Below, piece by piece: positions 17,519-25,764 of a DNA stretch of 64,000 bases. Under the pieces are notes generated by a model. It had not been told where the DNA came from and did not search any database. It worked only from the letters and a program-made list of their open reading frames with translations. Location of the stretch: assembly GCF_007746075.1 (NCBI RefSeq), contig NZ_CP036339.1, positions 4,307,786-4,371,785 of the forward strand, in the 5' to 3' direction. Position numbers and translations under genes: made by a program. Position 1 is the first letter of the stretch. Every line of letters starts with the position of its first letter. Origin of the DNA: Lacipirellula limnantheis. Its GTDB lineage: Bacteria; Planctomycetota; Planctomycetia; Pirellulales; Lacipirellulaceae.

Positions 17519-18912
17519 TATTTCTTAATCACCGCGCCCTGTCGGGCAGGTTGCATGGGTGGCATCTGCGGTTGCTGACCCATCGTCACCGGAGCCGCAT
17601 TCATCCGCATCGTGCACTTCGCGGCGAGCTCGATCAGTGCCTGCCGCACCTGGGCGATTTCTACTTTTTCCTCGACCTGCTGCTTCAATAGCCGGTGAAT
17701 CTCTTCGCGCATCTCGACCGCCGCGTCGAGCGTGCGGTTGGCGCCTTTGCGGTAGGCGCCGATCGTGATCAGATCCTCGTTCTCGGCGTACGAGGCCAGC
17801 AATTCGCGAAGGATCTGTCGGGCCTGCTTCTCATCCGGCGTCGAGAGGTCGTTCGCCAAACGGCTAATGCTGCGGAGGACGTCGATCGCCGGGTAGTGTC
17901 CGCGTTCGGCGATCCGCCGCGAGAGCCAGACGTGGCCGTCGAGCAGGCCGCGCACGCAGTCGGCGATCGGCTCGTTTTCGTCGTCGCCTTCAACGAGCAC
18001 TGAGTAGAAGGCCGTGACGCTGCCGCGATCGGTGCGACCGGCGCGCTCCACGAGGCGCGGCAGAAGTGCAAACGTGGACGGGGGAAATCCGCGCGTCGTC
18101 GGCGGTTCTCCCGCGGCGAGGCCAATCTCGCGTTGCGCCAACGCGAAGCGCGTGAGCGAGTCCATCACTAGCAGCACGTTCTTTCCCTGGTCGCGAAAGT
18201 ACTCGGCGATCGCCGTTGCGGCGTAGGCGGCCTGCACCCGCAGCAGCGCGGGCTCGTTGCTCGTGGCGACGACGACGACGCTGCGAGCCAGGCCTTGCGG
18301 ACCAAGTTCGCGATGGATGAACTCATTCACTTCGCGACCGCGCTCGCCGATCAACGCGATCACGGTGACGTCGGCCTCGGTGTAACGCGCCATCATCCCC
18401 ATGAGAACGCTCTTGCCCACGCCCGATCCGGCAAAGATCCCTAAGCGCTGCCCGCGGCCGCACATCAGCATGCTGTCGATGCAACGGACGCCCGTACCGA
18501 GCGGGAGGTCGATGCGGGGCCGTTCGGTGGCGGTCACGCCGTCGTTCTGCAACTTGAATCGCTCGCGGACCATTGGCTGCGGCCGGCCGTCGATGCACTG
18601 GCCGCGGGCGTCGATGACGCGGCCCAGGAGTGCGGCGCCGATTTTCAAGGTGCGGGCAGTGCGAATGAGCCGCACGGCGCTGCCGCGGCGGACGCCGTCG
18701 AGATCGGCCAGCGGCATCACCAGCGTGCGATGGTCGCGAAACCCGATCACCTCGGCCTCAACCTCGCCGCCCCCTTGCCGTGCAATGCCGACAACCGCTC
18801 CCACCGGCGCCGGCATGCCGGCGACCGCGACGGTGAGTCCCGTCGTCTGCACGACGCTGCCGGTGATGCCGGCCGTCATCGCATGCTCAAGCTCTGGGGC
18901 GAAAGTCGTCAT
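17518..18912 (-). CDS. fliI: Flagellum-specific ATP synthase FliI
   Basis: 464 residues, close to the family length. The N-terminal beta-barrel (about 10-95) is followed by the F1-beta/Rho-like ATPase core: Walker A GSGVGKS (about 173-179), IGERGREVNEF, Walker B VLLVMDSLTRFA, and PSTFALLPRLVERAG. The C-terminal helical region ends around residue 445. It energises unfolding and export of flagellar substrates at the base of the type III apparatus. Start ATG 18912. Gene order fliH-fliI-fliJ is intact, and fliJ starts on its stop codon. Confidence 0.96.
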   Translation of the reverse strand: MTTFAPELEHAMTAGITGSVVQTTGLTVAVAGMPAPVGAVVGIARQGGGEVEAEVIGFRDHRTLVMPLADLDGVRRGSAVRLIRTARTLKIGAALLGRVIDARGQCIDGRPQPMVRERFKLQNDGVTATERPRIDLPLGTGVRCIDSMLMCGRGQRLGIFAGSGVGKSVLMGMMARYTEADVTVIALIGERGREVNEFIHRELGPQGLARSVVVVATSNEPALLRVQAAYAATAIAEYFRDQGKNVLLVMDSLTRFALAQREIGLAAGEPPTTRGFPPSTFALLPRLVERAGRTDRGSVTAFYSVLVEGDDENEPIADCVRGLLDGHVWLSRRIAERGHYPAIDVLRSISRLANDLSTPDEKQARQILRELLASYAENEDLITIGAYRKGANRTLDAAVEMREEIHRLLKQQVEEKVEIAQVRQALIELAAKCTMRMNAAPVTMGQQPQMPPMQPARQGAVIKK

Positions 18913-18953
18913 GGCTTACTTGATCAAGCAGTGGGCGCATCCGGGCGCGCCTG

Positions 18954-19619
18954 CTATGAAAGTTCCTCTTTGATCCGCGAGAGTTGAGTCTCAATCTGCT
19001 GGTCGATGACGCCGAATTCCGTCACGACGCGGCAACCGCCGGGCGTCACCGCCTCGCTCGCGGTGACGGTGACGTGGGCCAACGGCGCGAAGACGCTGGC
19101 GATCTGCTGCACTTGCTTCTTGAGCGTTGACTGATCGGCCGGCGCGAGTTGAATCATCATGTCGCCGCTGCCAGCGGCCAACTGCAGCGCTTCGCGGACC
19201 CATTCCAACGTGATCTCTGGGCGGCGCGTCAGCTCGGCGCGAACGAGTCGTTCCGCAATCGCCGCGGCCAGCGAGATGGCCGTCCGCTCCCAGTGTCGCA
19301 GCCATTCTTGCTTGGCGTCCTCGACTTGCTTTGCCGCCGCCTGCAGGGCAGGGGTCAGGGTCCGCATTTGCTGTGCAACCTTCTCGTCGAGGATCCGCTC
19401 GATGGCCGCCTCGGCGGCCTTTTTGCCAGCCGCTTCGGCCTGCTGCTTGATCGCCGCTGCTTCCTGCTGGGCCTGTTCGACGACCTTCACCGCCTCCGCG
19501 CGGATTTGCGCCAGGTACTGGTCGGCCTGAGCCGCCATATCGGTCAGATCGTACGCCGCCCCGCGCAATGTCGGGCCCGACGCGGTCTGTCCGCCGTGCG
19601 TTTTGATGATCGTCGCCAT
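18954..19619 (-). CDS. fliH: Flagellar assembly protein FliH
   Basis: 221 residues. The central part (about 35-120) is a long Ala/Gln/Glu-rich coiled coil (DQYLAQIRAEAVKVVEQAQQEAA), then a V-ATPase E-subunit-like C-terminal domain (about 130-215: AERLVRAELTRRPEITLEWVREAL, IDQQIETQLSRIKEEL). FliH is the peripheral stalk and regulator of FliI. It lies between fliG and fliI, as in most clusters. The weak conservation of FliH makes position important to this call. Confidence 0.85.
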   Translation of the reverse strand: MATIIKTHGGQTASGPTLRGAAYDLTDMAAQADQYLAQIRAEAVKVVEQAQQEAAAIKQQAEAAGKKAAEAAIERILDEKVAQQMRTLTPALQAAAKQVEDAKQEWLRHWERTAISLAAAIAERLVRAELTRRPEITLEWVREALQLAAGSGDMMIQLAPADQSTLKKQVQQIASVFAPLAHVTVTASEAVTPGGCRVVTEFGVIDQQIETQLSRIKEELS

Positions 19620-19636
19620 GCGTTGTCGTTACTCGA

Positions 19637-20770
19637 TCAGGCCGCGGCTCGGCTGGTTGCCGGTTCGGCCAGGTGAAGCAGTTCGTGCTGCGCTGCGCGT
19701 AAGTCGCTGAGGCGCGTCGGTCCGATCGCACGGACCGCCATGCGAAGCCGCGCGGCGCCCGCGCGCGGCAACTTCGCTGCCACGCGCCGAAGGAACCGTT
19801 CGCTAGAGGAAGCAAGCGCCAGTTGCACCGTCCGTTCGTCTGCGGCTTGAAGGGCCCGCAGCAATGCCGCGTCGCTGAGCCGTTCCAAGTCGAGCGAGCG
19901 ATCTTCTAGCAGCACCGGATCGAGCGTGTCATCGTCGCCGCCGACGTCGTCGGAATCATCGGCCCACACTTCCAACCGTTGATATTCGCCGTCGACCGAC
20001 TCTTCGTGTGCTGCGACTAGCTCGCGCGCCTCTAGGATAGCCGCTTGCAGCTCCAACGCTTGTTGTTCGGAAAGGGCGGCGGGAGCGGCATCCGCTGCTG
20101 CCGCGACCGGATGAGCTTCAGGCAAGGCGATCCGCGCGAGCAGCGAGTCGCGTTGGATCGGCGCCGTTTTGGCGACGATGCGCCGAGCCAAGTCGGCGGC
20201 GGCCACCGCGCGGGTGCGCCGCTGACGCTGCACTTCAATCCGCTGTTGGAGTTCCGATTCCAGATCGGTCACTGCCGATTCGTCGGTAATTTGCAGATTG
20301 GCTAACCGTTCTAGCACGTCGGCTTGAAGCGGCGGAGCAAGCACCGCAAACACGGCGGCGCCCTGGTCGTGGTTCATCCGCGACAAAGCGACCGCGATCG
20401 TTTGCGGATGCTCGGCGCTGAGCAACTCGGCGATCAGCGCAGCCTCGGCTGCTGCCGCAGCGTCGTCGGCCGGTCCCGCGGCCGGGACAGTTGCCGCGGC
20501 CGGCGGTTCGACGATGACGGGCTGCGGGGCGGAATAGGTAAACTCTACGGCCGTGGCCCCGTTCAGCTCGCGCCGCCCAGCGCGGCGAAATTCGGCGAGA
20601 ACGTCGCGCTGCTCGTCGGGATCAATGTCCCCAAGACGCTCGACCTCAGCGAGGATCTTCGTCGCTTCGGCGGGCGGCAGGCTGTCGAGCATCTGCTCCG
20701 CCAGCGACTCGTCGATGCTGGCGACCAGGATCGCCGCTCGCCGGATTCGTTCGTTGCGCTCGTAATTCAT
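19637..20770 (-). CDS. fliG: Divergent flagellar motor switch protein FliG
   Basis: 377 residues. The N-terminal domain (1-70) contacts FliF, and the middle domain holds the EHPQ motif (residues 120-123) with the following ALSRMNHDQGAAVFAVL helix. The C-terminal torque domain (about 290-367) can be aligned to E. coli FliG without gaps around LRxxxRxxGPxRLSD. In that alignment K264, R281, D288 and D289 of E. coli correspond to A320, A337, M344 and A345; R297 is kept as R353. Long Ala/Glu/Asp-rich linkers surround the middle domain. The protein still has FliG architecture and lies between fliF and fliH, but it may drive rotation differently. A second fliG elsewhere cannot be excluded. Confidence 0.85.
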   Translation of the reverse strand: MNYERNERIRRAAILVASIDESLAEQMLDSLPPAEATKILAEVERLGDIDPDEQRDVLAEFRRAGRRELNGATAVEFTYSAPQPVIVEPPAAATVPAAGPADDAAAAAEAALIAELLSAEHPQTIAVALSRMNHDQGAAVFAVLAPPLQADVLERLANLQITDESAVTDLESELQQRIEVQRQRRTRAVAAADLARRIVAKTAPIQRDSLLARIALPEAHPVAAAADAAPAALSEQQALELQAAILEARELVAAHEESVDGEYQRLEVWADDSDDVGGDDDTLDPVLLEDRSLDLERLSDAALLRALQAADERTVQLALASSSERFLRRVAAKLPRAGAARLRMAVRAIGPTRLSDLRAAQHELLHLAEPATSRAAA

Positions 20771-20817
20771 TGCGTCCGTTTTCGGTTACCCGCCGAGAGA
20801 GAACTCGTCACCCTGAC

Positions 20818-22479
20818 TTACCCGGCATTCCCAATCCACGTCCGGAGAATCGCCGCCGCGCCATCGGGATCTTCCTTGACCAACTCGGAAAGGTCTTCCT
20901 TCAGCGATGGACCACGCTTCAGCCGCAGCTTTGGCCGACTTCCCTCGCTCTCGCCTCCCTTGCCGCCCTTGCCGCTCGCTTGCGACGCTTCGTTCTTCTT
21001 CGGCAGGATATCGGGAAGCGAGAAGTCGACTCCCTTGTCAGTCGTCGGGATCGACTTGATCATCGAGCGCAACATGAGCAGGCTCATCAACGCCATGCCC
21101 GCGATAATCAGCGAGCTGGTGTTTTGACGAGCCCACAGCACGCTCTCGCTGGCGACCGACGGCTCAGGCGCGGGAGCCGGCGTGAGCGACTGAAACACGG
21201 TGACTTCCACCTTTGACAGCTGGTCTTCGGCGAGCTCTTTCGGAAAGAGCTGGCCGACCGTGGCTTTGATCTTCGACTTTACCTGTTCTTCGATGTTGGT
21301 CAGCATCGCCGTATCGGGACGGTCTTCCGGCTTGGCGTCGGGCGTGGTCTCGCGCCAGACGCGGATGAGGTACTCGCTGGGAACGGCGATCGCGGCTCGC
21401 ACGTGCTTCGGCGTCAATCCGCTCTGGCGACGGACTTCCTCGACGTGGGGGATGAAATTATCCGTTTCCGTATCTTCGCTCGTCGTGGTGTTCTCGTTGC
21501 GCGTGCCGCCTTGGTCCGGAGTTTGGCGATTGGGGCCCTGGGCGCGCAGCCCAACTTGACCGCCCCCTTCAGTCTGCCGATTAATGCTCTCTTCGCTGCT
21601 CTTTCGTTCTCGAAGCGGCGCCGCGTCGCCGTCGGGGCGGACCGAGCGGGTTTCGCTGCTAAGCGTCTCGTCGAGCTCGGCAGTGACCTGCACCTGCACG
21701 CCCGGCTTGATATGGCTCAGCAGATTCTCAATCCGCGAGCGCATCTGCTGTTCGTAGAGCGTTCGCGTTTGGAAGTACGGATCGTCGAACGCCGCGGCGA
21801 CGACTTCGCCGCCGACGCCGCCAAACTGCGAACCGTTGCTCCGGTCGACGACCATCACGCTTTCAGCGCGCAGCCCGGCGATCGACTTGGCGACGGCTTC
21901 GCGGATCAGCTTCATCCGCTGCGGATCGAGGATCGCTCCGGGCGCCGGCATCACGCTGACCGTGGCGGTAATCTCCTCCTTGCCGAACGCCCGCGGTTCG
22001 CGAATGTCGTAGAGGACCTTGGCATCTTCGATCCCTTCCATTTCGCTGATCAGCATCGACAGCTGGCGCTCGCGGGCGGCCTTCCAGCGCTGGTCGCGCA
22101 TCTTGCCGCTCTCGAACATGCCCGTTTCGAGTGAATCGCCCAGCAAATTGTGGAAGTTCGCGGGCAGGGCGCCGGCGTTGGCAATCGCCGCCAGATAGGC
22201 CGCCTTTTGGCCGCGCGGCGCCATAATGCGTCCCTGTTGCGTCGGCAGCACGTCGAGTCCCGCCTGCCCGAGCGCGGTTTCGATGCGATTGAGTTCGCCC
22301 GGCTGCAACATGGCGCCGCCGAACAGCGGCTCTTCCGATGCGTCGTTGTACCCCTGGAACAGAAATCCCAGGCTGCAGACGATGACGCCCAGCAGCAGCG
22401 CCGACGTGATGCGCGCGGCGGGGGTCATCGACGCGAACAGATCGCGGATTTGCTCGAAGGTTTGATTTAAGAATCCCAT
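20818..22479 (-). CDS. fliF: Flagellar MS-ring protein FliF
   Basis: 553 residues. A first TM helix at about 23-43 (ITSALLLGVIVCSLGFLFQGY) and a second at about 455-475 (SSLIIAGMALMSLLMLRSMI) flank the large periplasmic ring-building motifs (LFGGAMLQPGELNRIETALGQAGL, EDAKVLYDIREPRAFGKEEITATV). The cytoplasmic tail (about 480-553) ends in LVKEDPDGAAAILRTWIGNAG, the segment that binds FliG. FliF is the first structural ring, housing the export gate. The start has GAGGACC upstream. fliE lies 131 bp upstream and fliG follows. Confidence 0.96.
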   Translation of the reverse strand: MGFLNQTFEQIRDLFASMTPAARITSALLLGVIVCSLGFLFQGYNDASEEPLFGGAMLQPGELNRIETALGQAGLDVLPTQQGRIMAPRGQKAAYLAAIANAGALPANFHNLLGDSLETGMFESGKMRDQRWKAARERQLSMLISEMEGIEDAKVLYDIREPRAFGKEEITATVSVMPAPGAILDPQRMKLIREAVAKSIAGLRAESVMVVDRSNGSQFGGVGGEVVAAAFDDPYFQTRTLYEQQMRSRIENLLSHIKPGVQVQVTAELDETLSSETRSVRPDGDAAPLRERKSSEESINRQTEGGGQVGLRAQGPNRQTPDQGGTRNENTTTSEDTETDNFIPHVEEVRRQSGLTPKHVRAAIAVPSEYLIRVWRETTPDAKPEDRPDTAMLTNIEEQVKSKIKATVGQLFPKELAEDQLSKVEVTVFQSLTPAPAPEPSVASESVLWARQNTSSLIIAGMALMSLLMLRSMIKSIPTTDKGVDFSLPDILPKKNEASQASGKGGKGGESEGSRPKLRLKRGPSLKEDLSELVKEDPDGAAAILRTWIGNAG

Positions 22480-22537
22480 CCCTGGTCCTCAAGCATCCTG
22501 GCCGACGCTTCCTGCGTCGGTGCATTCCGTCACTCAA

Positions 22538-22597
22538 GCTAGCGCTCTGTCTCGTCGCTAGCGCTCTGTCACTTCGAGGCACTCCGAGAAGTGACGG
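22538..22597. repeat. Short repeats in the fliE-fliF gap
   Basis: GCTAGCGCTCTGTC occurs twice (22538-22551 and 22557-22570). It is followed by a degenerate copy of the ACTCCGAG repeat, in which GTCACTTC and GAAGTGAC form a perfect inverted pair (about 22569-22594). It lies inside the flagellar block, between fliE and fliF. Confidence 0.55.
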
Positions 22598-22609
22598 GCT
22601 TCTAATGCC

Positions 22610-22927
22610 CTAAATCCGAATGTCTTTCACTTCCTGGTAAACCTGCATCACTTTGTTTCGCATCTGCATCATCATCCGGAACGCCAGATCGGCCTTCTGG
22701 ACGGCGGTCAGCACTGCCGCGGGATCGGCGTCGCCGCCCGTCATGAACGACTCGACGGCCCGGTCCGCTTGCATTTGCATCGAGTTGACGTCGTCGATCG
22801 ACTTCAACAACGCCGACTTGAACGACCCGGGCTCGCCCGCCGAGTTGGGCGAGTTCAGCGAACCCGTCGTCGTCGAAGGCGCCTGCAGCGGAGCGAACGT
22901 CGTGGTGCTGTTTTGGATGGACGTCAT
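22610..22927 (-). CDS. fliE: Flagellar hook-basal body protein FliE
   Basis: 105 residues, the normal length. GGAGGG is eight bases before ATG 22927. Family features: a disordered N-terminal 30 residues, then SFKSALLKSIDDVNSMQMQADRAVESF, and the conserved C-terminal LTAVQKADLAFRMMMQMRNKVMQVYQEVKDIRI-like helix ending the protein (residues about 72-105). FliE joins the MS ring/export gate to the proximal rod. It stands between flgC and fliF, as in the common order flgB-flgC-fliE-fliF. Confidence 0.95.
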   Translation of the reverse strand: MTSIQNSTTTFAPLQAPSTTTGSLNSPNSAGEPGSFKSALLKSIDDVNSMQMQADRAVESFMTGGDADPAAVLTAVQKADLAFRMMMQMRNKVMQVYQEVKDIRI

Positions 22928-22949
22928 GGTTCAAACCCTCCGCGCTCGC

Positions 22950-23360
22950 TTACGCGACGATCTGCAGCGAGCGGTTGGTGAGATCCTTCGTGATTTCGAG
23001 CACGCCGATGTTCGCCTCGTACGCGCGGGTCGCTTCGAGGGCGTCGACGAACTCCGTCGTCATGTCGATATGCGGGTAGGCGACGTATCCCTCGGCGTTG
23101 GCGTCGGGATGGCCTGGCTCGTACTTCATGTTCGGGGGCTCCGTCGAATACTCGACCGACCCGACCTTGACCCCCAACCCGCCGCCGCTGGTATTCACGG
23201 CCGCGTCGGTCTGGAACGTAACGTACCGCGGCGTATAGGCCTCGGGTTGTCCCTGTTCGTTTCGCGTCGTGGAAATGTTGGCGATGTTCGACGAGATGGC
23301 GTTCAGCCGCGTCCGCTGCGCCACCAGGCCGCTCGTGCTGACGTCGAAAATTGGAAACAT
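22950..23360 (-). CDS. flgC: Flagellar basal-body rod protein FlgC
   Basis: 136 residues. AGGAGGT lies five to six bases before ATG 23360. The N-terminal rod signature is present (FDVSTSGLVAQRTRLNAISSNIANISTT), as is the C-terminal one (PHIDMTTEFVDALEATRAYEANIGVLEITKDL). FlgC is a proximal rod subunit exported through the basal body. It follows flgB after a 124-bp gap that contains an inverted repeat. All expected sequence elements are intact. Confidence 0.95.
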   Translation of the reverse strand: MFPIFDVSTSGLVAQRTRLNAISSNIANISTTRNEQGQPEAYTPRYVTFQTDAAVNTSGGGLGVKVGSVEYSTEPPNMKYEPGHPDANAEGYVAYPHIDMTTEFVDALEATRAYEANIGVLEITKDLTNRSLQIVA

Positions 23361-23392
23361 CAGGACCTCCTGTCATCCCCCGCCGAACAAAA

Positions 23393-23465
23393 GCCACCGG
23401 CTCTGCCGGTGGACATACGAACGACTCGCCCTATTTGCACTTCGTCCACCGGCGGAGCCGATGGC
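23393..23465. repeat. 22-bp inverted repeat between flgB and flgC
   Basis: Arms 23393-23414 and 23444-23465 are reverse complements with two mismatches, each containing the CCACCGGC/GCCGGTGG core of the GGCGGAGCC palindrome family, separated by about 29 bp. The gap between two coupled rod genes thus carries a REP-like insertion. Confidence 0.75.
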
Positions 23466-23484
23466 TTCTACGACCCGTAGCCGC

Positions 23485-23949
23485 CTACGCTCTCTCGGTA
23501 ATCGCCGCGCGCAGCAACCGGAACTGGGTCGTCATCAGGCTCAGCGCCAAGTTGTGCACTTGCTGATTCTTCGTGATCTCGCTGATTTGTTCTTCCATGC
23601 TGGAGTTGTTCTCGTCGTGTCGCAGCATGCCGTGAAAGTCATCGCTGATGGCTGCGATTTTGTTGCGATCGTGCTCATGTTGCTGGGGCGAAGTAGCCGA
23701 AAAGCTAGAGATCGACGGCGGCGACGCGGGAGCGCCCGGGTAGGGGGCTCGCGAAGTCGGCCGCGTCCGCTCTTCAATCGCCTGCTGCAATCGACCTTGA
23801 AACTTTTCCGAAGACAGATCCCGCGTCCGATAGCCCGGCGTATCGAGATTTGCAATGTTCCCTGCCAACACGCCGTGACGAGCTTCGGTGAAGTTCACCA
23901 CCTGCTCAAGCAGCGGCAACGTCGACGCATCGAACATCGAAGACATCAT
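23485..23949 (-). CDS. flgB: Flagellar basal-body rod protein FlgB
   Basis: 154 residues. A very good ribosome site (AAGGAGGT) lies nine bases before ATG 23949, which decides the start over the adjacent ATG at 23946. The conserved rod helix reads VNFTEARHGVLAGNIANLDTPGYRTRDL (about 18-45), and the C-terminal helix ends ISEITKNQQVHNLALSLMTTQFRLLRAAI. FlgB is a proximal rod subunit and opens the flgB-flgC-fliE-fliF run. A candidate sigma-54 promoter (24060-24074) lies about 100 bp upstream. Confidence 0.94.
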   Translation of the reverse strand: MMSSMFDASTLPLLEQVVNFTEARHGVLAGNIANLDTPGYRTRDLSSEKFQGRLQQAIEERTRPTSRAPYPGAPASPPSISSFSATSPQQHEHDRNKIAAISDDFHGMLRHDENNSSMEEQISEITKNQQVHNLALSLMTTQFRLLRAAITERA

Positions 23950-23967
23950 GGCTTGTCGACCTCCTTG

Positions 23968-24036
23968 TCATGCTGAGCATCGCAACGAATCTAGCTGTAC
24001 GCAGACGCTAGATCCTTCGCTCCACTCACGATGACG
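23968..24036. repeat. TGTCATGCTGAG inverted repeat in the flgB leader
   Basis: Left arm runs from TGTCATGCTGAG through AATCTAGC (about 23968-23996); right arm is GCTAGATCC through TCACGATGAC (about 24008-24036). They are imperfect reverse complements. The element lies between the candidate promoter and flgB, so it would be transcribed as a hairpin. Confidence 0.6.
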
Positions 24037-24059
24037 ACTTCCTTGCGCTCAAACCACTG

Positions 24060-24074
24060 GCAAGCGACGTGCCG
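24060..24074 (-). promoter_or_regulatory. Candidate sigma-54 promoter for flgB
   Basis: On the minus strand this reads CGGCACGTCGCTTGC: GG and GC are exactly ten bases apart, and the flanks CAC and TTG match the TGGCAC-N5-TTGC consensus except for the first base. The transcript would begin near 24048, about 100 bp before flgB. A sigma-54 activator gene starts the next block upstream. Confidence 0.6.
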
Positions 24075-24084
24075 TTGGCAATCT

Positions 24085-24112
24085 GGGCGCCTGCCGCCAA
24101 ATTGCGGCGCCC
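24085..24112. promoter_or_regulatory. Hairpin upstream of the sigma-54 element
   Basis: GGGCGCC (24085-24091) and GGCGCCC (24106-24112) form a perfect 7-bp stem. It lies just beyond the stop of the activator gene and could end that transcript, though no T tract is seen. Confidence 0.4.
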
Positions 24113-24192
24113 GATGTAGCGAGCGCTGCTTTGCAGCGAGAAACCCGTCGCGAACGTTCGCCGCAACGGCGCACGCATTCGCGACGGAGTGA

Positions 24193-25764
24193 TTACGCGG
24201 TTCGGCGATTCATGGCAACGGCAGAATTGGCCGAATCGATCGGCGAAAACTGCCGATGATGCGTGAACTCCCCGGTTCCGCCAAATTCGCGCGTCCGGGG
24301 CGCAAATCCGTATGCCCGCATCTTGCCGCTGAGCGTGCGGACGCCGATGCCGAGCGCAGCCGCCGTCTGGCTGCGGTTGCCGCCGAAGCGCTGCAGGGTG
24401 GCGACGATCATCGCCCGTTCCATCTCGTCGAGATTACCGGCCACAGGCGCAGCATGTCCCGCGTCTCCATGGCCTGGCGGCGTCTTTGCGAAGTTAATTC
24501 CTTCGGGCTGTTGGAGCCATGGTCGAAGGTCGTCCGCGGCGATTGGCGCCCCGCGGTTCAGAACGCAGGCCCGGGTGATAATATTCTCTAACTCGCGCAC
24601 ATTCCCCGGCCAGTGGTAGGCGGCGAGCAACTCACGCGCGTCGGCAGCGAGTTCTAGCCGCGGGCGCGCGAGGCGGCTGGCAGCGCGATCGAGGAAATAG
24701 TCTGCCAGCAGTTGCACATCGTCGCCGCGGGTTCGTAGCGGCGGCAACTCCAGCGGCACCACCGCCAGTCGATAATACAGGTCCTCGCGGAACCGCCCGC
24801 CGGCGATCTCAGCCCCGAGGTCGCGATTCGTGCTGGCCATCACGCGCACATCCGCCTGCCGCGACTCGCTGGAGCCAACCAATTCAAACGTCCGCTCCTG
24901 CAAGACGCGCAACAGCTTCGCCTGGAGCGGCAGGTCGATCTCGGTGATTTCATCGAGGAGGATCGCGCCCCCCTTGGCAAGTTCGAAACGGCCGACGCGA
25001 TCGGCGTCGGCGCCGGTAAACGCGCCGCGGCGGTGGCCGAACAACTCGCTCTCCGCCAGTTGCGGCGACAGGGCAGGGCAATTCAAACTGACGAGCGGCC
25101 CGCTAGAGCGGCGGCTGAGCGCATGGACGGCCCGCGCCACTAGTTCCTTGCCAGTGCCGCTTTCGCCGCAAATCAGCACCGTTTCGTCGGTTGGCGCCAC
25201 TTGGCTTATTCGTTCCCGCAGCAGTCGCATGGCGGGGCTCGCGCCGATCATCCCCATCGCGTCGAGCGAGTCGACCGGCGGAGGCGAAGCGCCTCCTCGC
25301 ATGCTGCGATTGCTCGCGTTCGGCGGCGTCAGCACCGCGGCATCGTCGCCGCAGAGCTGCCGTCGTTCCATCGCCCGCGCGACGAGTTCTTCCAGTCGCG
25401 TGACGTCGAACGGCTTTTCCAAATAATCGAAGGCGCCGAACCGCATCGCTTCGACCGCTGATGCGATGGTCGCATGGGCGGTGATCATAATCACCTGCGT
25501 CGGCAGTCGCCGCTGCGACATCCGGCGAATAAACTCCAGCCCGTCCATCGCCGGCATCTGAAGGTCCGTGACGACGACGTCGAATGCTGCGCGCTCGAGC
25601 ACCGGCAGCGCTTCAACCGCGCTTGCCAATCCTTCGACGCGATATCCCGCTTGTCGCAGCACGTCGATCACCGACTCCCGCACCGCGGCATGGTCGTCGA
25701 CGACCAGCACGCGCCCGCGGCAGACGGGCTCGACCTTCGATGAACTCTCCGACCTGGATCGCAT
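24193..25764 (-). CDS. Sigma-54-dependent response regulator (FlrC/NtrC type)
   Basis: 523 residues, three domains. Receiver (about 18-130): VVDDHAAVRESV, phospho-acceptor Asp in VVTDLQMPAMDG, Lys in YLEKPF. AAA+ domain (about 175-405): Walker A GESGTGKE, the GAFTGA loop that contacts sigma-54, Walker B GGAILLDEITEI, ending with the WPGNVRELENII region. A Fis-type helix-turn-helix is at about 455-490 (NRSQTAAALGIGVRTLSGKMRAYGF). It should activate sigma-54 promoters, most simply the flagellar ones beginning at flgB, whose promoter-like element is about 120 bp downstream. The kinase stop overlaps its start (TAATG). Confidence 0.93.
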   Translation of the reverse strand: MRSRSESSSKVEPVCRGRVLVVDDHAAVRESVIDVLRQAGYRVEGLASAVEALPVLERAAFDVVVTDLQMPAMDGLEFIRRMSQRRLPTQVIMITAHATIASAVEAMRFGAFDYLEKPFDVTRLEELVARAMERRQLCGDDAAVLTPPNASNRSMRGGASPPPVDSLDAMGMIGASPAMRLLRERISQVAPTDETVLICGESGTGKELVARAVHALSRRSSGPLVSLNCPALSPQLAESELFGHRRGAFTGADADRVGRFELAKGGAILLDEITEIDLPLQAKLLRVLQERTFELVGSSESRQADVRVMASTNRDLGAEIAGGRFREDLYYRLAVVPLELPPLRTRGDDVQLLADYFLDRAASRLARPRLELAADARELLAAYHWPGNVRELENIITRACVLNRGAPIAADDLRPWLQQPEGINFAKTPPGHGDAGHAAPVAGNLDEMERAMIVATLQRFGGNRSQTAAALGIGVRTLSGKMRAYGFAPRTREFGGTGEFTHHRQFSPIDSANSAVAMNRRTA

